Positions 1 through 5,462 of a DNA stretch of 8,072 nt are shown here, piece by piece. This stretch comes from Nitratireductor sp. (lineage in GTDB: Bacteria; Pseudomonadota; Alphaproteobacteria; Rhizobiales; Rhizobiaceae). Positions within the stretch are counted from its first letter, which is position 1. Each line of letters begins with the position of its first letter. Under the pieces are notes generated by a model. That model was not told where the DNA came from and made no database searches. It saw nothing but the letters and a program-made list of their open reading frames with translations. Location: positions 10,150 to 18,221 of the forward strand of contig JAGRLQ010000048.1 in the NCBI GenBank assembly GCA_020441735.1, given 5' to 3'. A program made the translations under genes and the position numbers.

Positions 1-480
1 TGGGGATTTCAACGCGACCCGCAGCTTGCCGAGGTCGCTGCAAAACATGGCGCCGGTTGTGTGCTGATGCATACCGGGCGCGATCGCCAGAAGGATGCCG
101 ATGTCATTCGCGATCAGCGCCTGTTTCTCGGCAAGAGCCTTGAAGTGGCACAGAGGGCCGGTATTGGCTTCGGGCAGATCGTACTCGATCCCGGTTTCGG
201 CTTCGCCAAGGATCCCGATGAAAACATCGAATTGCTGGCCCGAATGGAGGAATTGTTTTCCCTCGGCTGCCACATTCTCACGGGCACTTCGCGCAAGCGC
301 TTCATCGGTCATGTGACCGGCCGGTCGGCCAACCGCAGGGATACTGGCACGGCTGCGACAAGCGTTGTCGCGCGGATGAAAGGAAGCGCTGTCCTTCGAG
401 TCCATGATGTGCCAAAAAACCGCGACGCTGTACGCATTGCCGATGCCGTGCTGGAAGCAGAAGGCCGCATACGGCACTGA
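1..480 (+). CDS. folP: Dihydropteroate synthase (DHPS), 3' part
   Basis: DHPS condenses 6-hydroxymethyl-7,8-dihydropterin diphosphate with p-aminobenzoate to give 7,8-dihydropteroate in the cytoplasmic folate pathway; it is the sulfonamide target. The frame is open from the first base, so the N-terminal part (roughly 120 residues of a usual ~280) lies outside the window; 159 residues are seen. Visible family motifs are LDPGFGFAKD (residues 62-71 of the visible part, pterin-binding Asp), GTSRKRFIG (the loop with the Lys/Arg that hold the pterin and p-aminobenzoate), the GTAATSVVA helix, and the terminal RVHDV with the phosphate-binding Arg/His. The segment MHTGRDRQ stands where many DHPS enzymes have MHMxGxPxTMQ; I believe this is a rhizobial variant. 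folB follows after 31 bases on the same strand and folK after that, so the three are probably co-transcribed. Identification is secure; only the start is missing. Confidence 0.96.
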   Translation, partial: WGFQRDPQLAEVAAKHGAGCVLMHTGRDRQKDADVIRDQRLFLGKSLEVAQRAGIGFGQIVLDPGFGFAKDPDENIELLARMEELFSLGCHILTGTSRKRFIGHVTGRSANRRDTGTAATSVVARMKGSAVLRVHDVPKNRDAVRIADAVLEAEGRIRH

Positions 481-511
481 TCCGCCGGGCATGGGATCCT
501 GCGAGGAGTAA

Positions 512-877
512 ATGAGCGAATATACGATCACCCTGAAGAACTGCGGTTTTTTCGCCCGTCACGGCATCTACAATGAGGAGGAGGTGCTGGGACAGCGTTT
601 CTTCGTCGACGCGGTTCTGACTGTTGACGGCGGCTCGTCGCTTGAAAACGACGATATCAGCGGCACCGTCGACTACGGCAAGGCGTTCAAGGTCATCGAG
701 CGCGCGGTGACCGGCCAGCGGCGCTATCTCATCGAGGCGCTGGCGCTGCAGGTGGCAAAATCCCTGTGCAAGAAGTTCAAGATGATCCGGCGGGCGGAGA
801 TCACCATCCGCAAGCCCAATGCTCCGGTTCAGGGCGTGCTCGACAACATCGAGGTCACGGTTGTCTACCCGCAGTAG
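512..877 (+). CDS. folB: Dihydroneopterin aldolase
   Basis: FolB cleaves 7,8-dihydroneopterin to 6-hydroxymethyl-7,8-dihydropterin and glycolaldehyde, the step before FolK. At 121 residues it has the normal length of this small, usually octameric enzyme. Seen directly: the HGIYNEEEVLGQRF segment (residues 17-30) with Glu22 at the pterin-binding position, TVDYG (52-56) with the conserved Tyr, LIEALA (73-78) with the second pterin-binding Glu, and RKPNAPVQG (100-108) with Lys101 at the catalytic Lys position. The ATG at 512 is supported by GAGGAG at 503-508, a rather short distance upstream. It follows folP by 31 bases, and its last codons overlap the probable start of folK, which suggests translational coupling. 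No residue expected for activity is missing. Confidence 0.97.
   Translation: MSEYTITLKNCGFFARHGIYNEEEVLGQRFFVDAVLTVDGGSSLENDDISGTVDYGKAFKVIERAVTGQRRYLIEALALQVAKSLCKKFKMIRRAEITIRKPNAPVQGVLDNIEVTVVYPQ
851..854 (+). promoter_or_regulatory. Ribosome binding site supporting the folK TTG start
   Basis: GAGG lies six bases before the TTG at 861, inside the 3' end of folB. No ATG or GTG in the folK frame lies between 819 and the conserved core, so this site is the main argument for the TTG. A ribosome finishing folB at 877 would be well placed to restart here. Confidence 0.5.
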
Positions 878-1424
878 CGAGTCTTCGGCCAACAGGGCTT
901 TTTCGCGGGTCTGGATCGGGCTTGGCGGCAATATTGGCGATGTGCGCGGCTCGATGCGGCAGGCAGTCGCTGACATCACGGCCCTGCCGGACACCCGGTT
1001 CGAGGCGGCGTCCTCGCTTTATCGGACCAAGCCGTGGGGAGATGCCGATCAGGACGATTTCCTCAACGCCTGTATTCGCATTGCGACCAGGCTCGAACCC
1101 TTGCAACTGCTCGCCGAACTCAAGCGCATCGAAGATCACCTCAAACGCCGTAAGACCCGACGCTGGGGGCCGAGAACGATCGATCTCGATATTGTGGTGT
1201 TCGAAGGCGTTGAAGGAGAGTGGGAGGGTCTCACCCTGCCGCATCCAAGGGCGGCTGAGCGGATTTTCGTCATCATGCCGCTATGCGACCTTGATCCGCA
1301 GCTCGAAATCGGCGGCAAGCCGGTGAGTGTGCAGCTCCAGGCGTTGATCGAAAAAGGCGGGGAATCTGAAATTGAGCTGGAAGAGGCAGGGGCGACTTGG
1401 GCAGGTCAGGACACGTCCGTCTAG
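861..1424 (+). CDS. folK: 6-hydroxymethyl-7,8-dihydropterin pyrophosphokinase (HPPK)
   Basis: FolK transfers pyrophosphate from ATP to 6-hydroxymethyl-7,8-dihydropterin, making the substrate of FolP. With the TTG start the protein has 187 residues. Core motifs are IGLGGNIGD (19-27), the substrate loop SSLYRTKPWGDADQDDFLNA (51-70), the HPPK signature RWGPRTIDLDIV (101-112) with Asp108 and Asp110 as the Mg2+ ligands, and LPHPRAAERIFVIMPL (126-141). About 16 residues precede the first beta strand, and the C-terminus carries a Glu-rich tail beyond the usual fold. The start is the doubtful part: an ATG at 819 would add 14 residues of Arg/Ser-rich sequence and overlap folB by 59 bases, whereas the TTG at 861 has GAGG six bases upstream and overlaps folB by only 17 bases. 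I prefer the TTG. The gene ends nine bases before a convergent minus-strand gene. Confidence 0.95.
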   Translation: MSTRSSESSANRAFSRVWIGLGGNIGDVRGSMRQAVADITALPDTRFEAASSLYRTKPWGDADQDDFLNACIRIATRLEPLQLLAELKRIEDHLKRRKTRRWGPRTIDLDIVVFEGVEGEWEGLTLPHPRAAERIFVIMPLCDLDPQLEIGGKPVSVQLQALIEKGGESEIELEEAGATWAGQDTSV

Positions 1425-1433
1425 CAGAGGTTG

Positions 1434-1961
1434 TTAGCTGCGATTGGCGACTTTAGGGCCTTCGCTGTTGCTGCCCATACGATCAAGCCGCATGCCGATC
1501 ACCGGAATGAGCCGCCCGTCGACGCGCACCGAAATCGTCATCTGCATGTGGTCGGCATTATCCTTGCTGGCGACCAGAACGCCGCGCAGATCCTTGCGCT
1601 TGATATTGACCACCAGCTTGTTGCGGGAATAGCGCCCGCCGGTAATGTCCATGCCTTCGCCGGCTTCGCCATCCAGGAATTTACCGCGATAGCTGCCGCT
1701 GGCCTTTTCGATGATGGCGTTCATCGGCTGCGAGAAGACGCCGACCCGGCAATAGCCGTCGATCTTCATGCCGGCGCTTGCTGCAGGATTGACGCCGCTG
1801 AAGACGCAGGTGAACTTCGTGCCCTTGTATTTGCCGGCAACGATCTCGCCGGGTCCCGACCATTTGCCTTCGACCGCGTTGAAAAAGGCCGTATCGCTCG
1901 CACGGGCGGTGCCGCATGCGGCGATGGCAAAAAGCAGGGCGGTAATCAGGGTACGCAACAT
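1434..1961 (-). CDS. Small exported protein or lipoprotein of unknown function
   Basis: I do not recognise a named family. The 175-residue product begins with a signal sequence: Met-Leu-Arg, a hydrophobic core over residues 5-15, then ACGTARASD. Two readings are possible: signal peptidase I cleavage after Ala21 (motif ARA before Ser22), or lipoprotein processing at Cys16, preceded by Ile-Ala-Ala, which fits the lipobox. The mature part is polar and Gly/Lys-rich and looks like a small beta-rich periplasmic domain: EGKWSGPGEI (31-40), FTCVFSG (50-56) and GYCRVG (69-74), where Cys52 and Cys71 could form a disulfide, and a final strand RLIPVIGMRLDRMG (150-163). The ATG at 1961 was chosen because the signal sequence begins there; a TTG nine codons upstream would put charged residues in front of it. 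The Shine-Dalgarno site is weak. The gene is convergent with folK and has a 209-base spacer upstream, so it is probably transcribed alone. Confidence 0.85.
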   Translation of the reverse strand: MLRTLITALLFAIAACGTARASDTAFFNAVEGKWSGPGEIVAGKYKGTKFTCVFSGVNPAASAGMKIDGYCRVGVFSQPMNAIIEKASGSYRGKFLDGEAGEGMDITGGRYSRNKLVVNIKRKDLRGVLVASKDNADHMQMTISVRVDGRLIPVIGMRLDRMGSNSEGPKVANRS

Positions 1962-2073
1962 GGTCCATTCTTTCGAAAACGGGAGCAACAGGGGCTTACA
2001 GACGGAATGTTACCGAAAATGGTTAATCAATTCCTCCAAGCTGCCCTTCAAATCATGTTACAGCCGCGCAATT

Positions 2074-2110
2074 CCGCCGGCAAAGGCGGTTGTGTATCTC
2101 AAAGGATACA
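2074..2110. repeat. Two adjacent short stem-loops in the spacer
   Basis: Two perfect inverted repeats stand next to each other: CCGCC (2074-2078) pairing with GGCGG (2085-2089) across a six-base loop, and TGTATC (2093-2098) pairing with GATACA (2105-2110) across a six-base loop. Neither is followed by a T-run on either strand, so I do not call an intrinsic terminator. They lie 61 bases downstream of the ycjF-like stop and upstream of the small exported-protein gene, so they may act in mRNA end formation, 5' leader structure or protein binding. Confidence 0.5.
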
Positions 2111-2120
2111 GCGTAGACGG

Positions 2121-2175
2121 TTGCTTGGCAAATCAAGTTGCAGCTTGGATACCAACTGATTACGTGCCGATCAGT
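2121..2175. repeat. Cluster of overlapping small palindromes
   Basis: Four dyads occur within 55 bases: TTGC-TTG-GCAA (2121-2131), the imperfect palindrome CAAGTTGCAGCTTG (2134-2147, 12 of 14 positions symmetric), TTGG-ATA-CCAA (2145-2155), and ACTGAT (2155-2160) pairing with ATCAGT (2170-2175), the last running over the stop of the membrane-protein gene. The rest of the 1962-2170 spacer holds no gene I can support, no tRNA-like fold and only a weak promoter match on the minus strand. The density suggests either operators for the downstream gene or a degenerate rhizobial intergenic repeat element; the sequence alone does not decide. Confidence 0.4.
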
Positions 2176-3313
2176 CGTCCGCTTTGCCGGATGCGTCGCT
2201 GCCTTGCAGCTTGACAATCTCCGACATGAATTCCGACAGTTTCGGCCGCTTTGTCTCGCCAAAGGCAACCGGGCGGCAGATATCCATGGCAGCAAGGCCG
2301 ATGCGGGCCGTCAGAAGACCGTTGACCACACCTTCGCCCAACCGCGCCGACAGTTTGGCGGCAAGGCCGTGGCCGATCAGTTGCTGCACAAGCCCGTCAC
2401 CGACAGCGATCGCGCCGGTGGCCCCGAGGTGGAAAATGACCTGACGCACCAGCCGGGCGGAGCCGAGAAAGCCCGGTTTGCCGCCGTAGTGCTCACCGAT
2501 GCGGCGAATCAGTCGGGCATTCTCGAACAGCACGAAGCCCACATCGATCAGCGCGCGCGGACTGACCGCCGTGACGACGGAAACCCGTTTGGCAGAACCC
2601 ATGATCATCGCTCTTGCGGTCTTGTCCATCGGCACCAGCAGATCGCGCTCGATCAGGCCGATGATGTCGCGCCCGTCCATCACTTCGCCGTCATGGGTGG
2701 CAAGGCTGGCGCGCCCGCGTGCCGTTTCAGGCCGGTCGGCCAGTAGCGATGAAACCTCCCGTGAAACCTGCCGGGCAAGTTTCAGATTGTTGCCGTTGCG
2801 CGCCGTTTCGGCCTCCTGCCGCAATCCGTCGATGGTCCGAAGCCGCCAGAGCGCCCGGATTTCCCGCAGCGCAATGGCCACGACCGCCAGCACAAAAAGC
2901 GCCGTCAGCCCCAGCGCCGCATAGCCGAGCCATGTGTTGTGGGCAAAAAGATCGCGCACCAGGCCGTCGAGCCACATCGACAGGGCAAGGCCTGCCAACA
3001 GGGAAAGGGCTGAGAATGCCAGCTTGCCCCAACTGAAGCCGCTCCGTTTTCCTGCCGGGGAGGCAGGTTCCGGCTCGAGTTTCTGCAGATCGCGGATTTC
3101 CGGGGTCTCGGCACTGGCTTTCGCCAGTTCCGCATAGACCGGGTCGACGGCTTCCTCGGGCAGGGTGGTGATCCTGATACCCTTGGCGCCAGCCTTTGCC
3201 GGCATATCGACCGCACGCGGCTTGCGGCGGGCCTGCGCCTTGGCGGCAGGCGCCGGCTTCTGATTTGCCGTGTCCTTTTGCGCCACGCTGAAGGCTCTCG
3301 GTTTTCTGCTCAT
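2171..3313 (-). CDS. ycjF: YcjF-family (UPF0283/DUF697, TIGR01620-type) inner-membrane protein
   Basis: The 380-residue product matches the YcjF/TIGR01620 type of membrane protein found beside YcjX in many proteobacteria; its function is not established. Residues 1-90 are a low-complexity cytosolic tail rich in Lys, Ala and Pro. Two membrane helices follow, about 97-117 and 129-150, then a basic helical stretch (EIRALWRLRTIDGLRQEAE, 151-169) and the conserved C-terminal domain, with SPRALIDVGFVLFENARLIRRI (251-272), YGGKPGFLGSARLVRQVIFHLGATGA (276-301) and a Gly/Ala-rich hydrophobic stretch near 295-315 that resembles a membrane-inserting DUF697 segment. ARIGLAAMDICRPVAF (336-351) near the end is also typical. 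The ATG at 3313 lies 22 bases after the ycjX stop; an upstream TTG at 3379 would overlap ycjX and adds non-conserved sequence, so I rejected it. The Shine-Dalgarno site is weak (GGGA about ten bases upstream), consistent with coupling to ycjX. Confidence 0.9.
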   Translation of the reverse strand: MSRKPRAFSVAQKDTANQKPAPAAKAQARRKPRAVDMPAKAGAKGIRITTLPEEAVDPVYAELAKASAETPEIRDLQKLEPEPASPAGKRSGFSWGKLAFSALSLLAGLALSMWLDGLVRDLFAHNTWLGYAALGLTALFVLAVVAIALREIRALWRLRTIDGLRQEAETARNGNNLKLARQVSREVSSLLADRPETARGRASLATHDGEVMDGRDIIGLIERDLLVPMDKTARAMIMGSAKRVSVVTAVSPRALIDVGFVLFENARLIRRIGEHYGGKPGFLGSARLVRQVIFHLGATGAIAVGDGLVQQLIGHGLAAKLSARLGEGVVNGLLTARIGLAAMDICRPVAFGETKRPKLSEFMSEIVKLQGSDASGKADD

Positions 3314-3335
3314 GGAAGGTGTTTCCCGGTTTTCA

Positions 3336-4799
3336 TCAGGCCAGTTGATCGCCCAGCAGATATTCGAGCGCCCGGTCAAGCCGGATATGCGGCAGCGACA
3401 GAGTCAGTCCCTCGGCGGTGGTTTCAAGCTTCGGCGGCCGGAAGCGGACAAAGCGCAAATCGCCGGCAACGCTGCCCTTGCCGGTTTCATCGAGCAGAAC
3501 GGAAGGGTCCTCCGGCAGGTCTCCGGGAAAGACGGCCGTTTGGGTCTTGCCGTCGAACTTCCTGCCGTCGATGGTTTCTCCCTTGATCGGTTCCCCGAGA
3601 ATTACCGGAAAGGTTTCGCCACCGTCTTCGACCACACCCTCCCTGGTTGCTCGTACCGCTGCCATGGCGATCACGTCGGCATCAGCGCCCGAATACTGCG
3701 CTGTCTCCATGGCGCGGCTGACCAGCAATTTGAGGATGTCTTCCAGTCGCTGATGGTTTTCATGATGCAGGTGATCGGCCTTGGTGGCGGCAAACAGGAT
3801 TTTGTCGATCCGCCTCATGACGACCGATGGCAGCCAGGTGGACGAACCCGTGCGAAAGCAGTTGAGAATGTCGGCCAGCGCATGTTCCAGATCCTTCAAC
3901 GCTTCCGGTCCGGCATTGATCGCCTGAAGCGGATCGACTAGCACGATCTGACGGTCGAGACGGGCAAAATGCTCTCGAAAGAAGGGCCGCACGACCACAT
4001 CCTTGTAGGCTTCGAAGCGTTTAGCCATCAGCGCGTAGAGCGAGTTGGATCCTGCCTTGCCGGCGTCATCGGGGTCGAGCGGCGAAAAAGTCAGGGCAGG
4101 GGAATCTTTCAGATCACCAGGCATCAGGAAACGGCCCGGCGGCAGGGTCGAAAGCGCCGTTTCATCTTCCCGGCAGGCGCTGAGATACGCCGTAAACGCC
4201 CGCGCCAACTCGATTGCCCGGTTTTCGTCCGCTTCCGCCGAAGCATCGGTCTTTGTCAGCAATTTCAGCCATTGCTCGGCCAGCGGCTTGCGGTTCTTCT
4301 TGCCCGCCAGATCGAGTGCCTGCCGGCTCCATTCGGTGAACGTCATCCCCAGTAGCGGCAGATCGAGCAGCCACTCCCCGGGATAGTCCACAATGTCGAT
4401 GTTGAGCGTTCCGGCGCCGAACTTCCGCGACCAGGCCGACGCACTCTCGTAATGCAGCGTCAGGCGCAGTTCGCAGATCGCGCGGGTCGAATCCGGCCAG
4501 GTGCGCTCTTCCACCAGCGTCTTGATGTAGTCTTCATAGGCAAAGCGGGGCACATCCATGCTCGGCTGCGGATTGAGTTGGGCTTTTGCAATGCGTCCGC
4601 TGGCATGGGCCTCGAACAGCGGCAGCCTGCCGCCCTTGAGCAGATTGTGCACCAGTGCGGTGATGAACACCGTCTTGCCGGCGCGCGACAGACCGGTGAC
4701 ACCGAGGCGGATGGTCGGCTGAAACAGGTTTTTGGCGCTGTCCTGCAGATTGTCGAACGCAATCAGCGCCTCGTCGGTGAGGCTGGTGATGCTGGCCAA
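3336..4799 (-). CDS. ycjX: YcjX-family P-loop NTPase
   Basis: The 487-residue product is a YcjX/DUF463 protein, a predicted GTP-binding ATPase-like P-loop protein of the cytosol; in enterobacteria ycjX and ycjF are linked to the stress and phage-shock regulons, but the cellular role is unclear. Visible motifs are Walker A GLSRAGKT (36-43) followed by VFITALVHNLL, the Asp-x-Pro-Gly Walker B/switch motif IDIVDYPGEWLLDLPLLG (134-151), the IVLVDPLQAINAG strand (285-297), and TKAD (339-342), the base-specificity motif that gives guanine preference in Ras-like GTPases, followed by HLHHENHQRLEDIL. The length is normal for the family. The start is a TTG, since no ATG lies before the conserved N-terminal helix (TDEALIAFDNLQDSAKNLF), and AGAGGGG sits seven bases upstream. 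It is the first gene of a two-gene operon with the YcjF-like membrane protein, 22 bases apart. Confidence 0.95.
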   Translation of the reverse strand: MASITSLTDEALIAFDNLQDSAKNLFQPTIRLGVTGLSRAGKTVFITALVHNLLKGGRLPLFEAHASGRIAKAQLNPQPSMDVPRFAYEDYIKTLVEERTWPDSTRAICELRLTLHYESASAWSRKFGAGTLNIDIVDYPGEWLLDLPLLGMTFTEWSRQALDLAGKKNRKPLAEQWLKLLTKTDASAEADENRAIELARAFTAYLSACREDETALSTLPPGRFLMPGDLKDSPALTFSPLDPDDAGKAGSNSLYALMAKRFEAYKDVVVRPFFREHFARLDRQIVLVDPLQAINAGPEALKDLEHALADILNCFRTGSSTWLPSVVMRRIDKILFAATKADHLHHENHQRLEDILKLLVSRAMETAQYSGADADVIAMAAVRATREGVVEDGGETFPVILGEPIKGETIDGRKFDGKTQTAVFPGDLPEDPSVLLDETGKGSVAGDLRFVRFRPPKLETTAEGLTLSLPHIRLDRALEYLLGDQLA

Positions 4800-4806
4800 A
4801 CGGGTG

Positions 4807-4813
4807 CCCCTCT
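4807..4813 (-). promoter_or_regulatory. Ribosome binding site of ycjX, deciding a TTG start
   Basis: Read on the minus strand, AGAGGGG ends seven bases before the TTG at 4799. This is one of the best Shine-Dalgarno matches in the window and supports a non-ATG start for ycjX. Confidence 0.7.
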
Positions 4814-4850
4814 GTTGTGCGCAGCCTGAAAGGACTGCCGGTTGACTTCC

Positions 4851-4878
4851 TATATGGGAGCTAACGGGCGGGAATCAA
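4851..4878 (-). promoter_or_regulatory. Candidate sigma-70-type promoter of the ycjX-ycjF operon
   Basis: On the minus strand TTGATT (4878-4873) and CATATA (4856-4851) are separated by 16 bases; shifting to TATAGG gives 18. This resembles the alphaproteobacterial housekeeping pattern TTGAC / CTATAT. Transcription would begin near 4842, giving a leader of about 42 bases before the ycjX TTG. The 106-base spacer 4800-4905 has no clear terminator for the upstream phosphatase gene, so read-through is also possible. Confidence 0.35.
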
Positions 4879-4905
4879 AGCAGACTGGCAATCGCAAGGC
4901 CTGGC

Positions 4906-5445
4906 TCAGCCGTCTGCTGCGCTGCGGTAGGATTTCGGCATCAGGAAATGAACGAGCTTTCCTGTCGCCGGTCTGAGGCTTGCCCAGTCGTCGATATCGA
5001 AATCGAACACGGTCATGGCGCCGGTGGGATATTTATAGGCAATGGCTGCCATGTCGCTTCCCGGCTTCAATTCCGTATTGCGGTCGAGCATCATGTTGGC
5101 AAGCGCAGCGCAGGAAGGGTTATGGCCGACGATCATCAGCGTTTCAGGTTTGCCATGGCTTTCCAGAATCGCAAGATAGTCGTCCGCACTGCCCGAATAG
5201 AGGTCCGGATGAAACGTCACTTGCGGTTTGTGCGCGAAGGCCGGTGTGATCGCATCCAGCGTCTGACGGGTGCGCATCGCTTCCGAACAATAGATATGGT
5301 CCGGCGTCAGGCCATGCTCGGCGATCCAGGATTCGACGATTTTCGCGTCGCTGATCCCGCGCTGCTCCAATTGCCGGTCGATGTCGCGCTGGCCGGGCAG
5401 GGCCCAGCCGGTTTTCAGGTGACGCAGAATGATCAGCCGCAGCAT
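4906..5445 (-). CDS. SixA-like histidine phosphatase family protein
   Basis: This 179-residue protein belongs to the histidine phosphatase (phosphoglycerate-mutase-like) superfamily, in the small SixA branch whose E. coli member removes phosphate from phosphohistidine; the substrate here is unknown. The catalytic set is visible: LRHLKTGW (7-14) with the phospho-accepting His9 and Arg8, the DIDRQLEQRG segment (21-30) typical of SixA, SEAMRTRQTL (54-63) with the phosphate-binding Arg58, and VGHNPS (106-111) with the second His108. Leu10 stands where Gly or Ala normally follows the Arg-His pair. There is no signal peptide, so it should be cytosolic. The ATG at 5445 has AAGGA six bases upstream; an in-frame TTG at 5466 is less likely. 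It begins 17 bases after the stop of the alpha/beta hydrolase gene, so the two are very probably co-transcribed. Confidence 0.92.
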   Translation of the reverse strand: MLRLIILRHLKTGWALPGQRDIDRQLEQRGISDAKIVESWIAEHGLTPDHIYCSEAMRTRQTLDAITPAFAHKPQVTFHPDLYSGSADDYLAILESHGKPETLMIVGHNPSCAALANMMLDRNTELKPGSDMAAIAYKYPTGAMTVFDFDIDDWASLRPATGKLVHFLMPKSYRSAADG

Positions 5446-5462
5446 GGTGCTTCCTTGAACGC

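Noticed and set aside
302..994. Minus-strand open frame of 230 codons across folP, folB and folK
   Set aside because: Fully antisense to three well-identified folate genes and without any recognisable domain.
1425..1433. Bidirectional terminator between folK and the convergent gene
   Set aside because: The gap is only nine bases; the nearby GGAC/GTCC arms leave a two-base loop and no T-run follows.
1431..2159. Open frame of 242 codons on the + strand opposite the exported-protein gene
   Set aside because: The minus-strand gene has a clear signal sequence and sensible composition; the + frame has no motif, starts right after folK at a non-ATG codon without a good ribosome site, and looks like an antisense shadow.
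4842..4856. TTGACT on the + strand as a -35 box
   Set aside because: No suitable -10 box at 16-18 bases and no + strand gene downstream until 7169.
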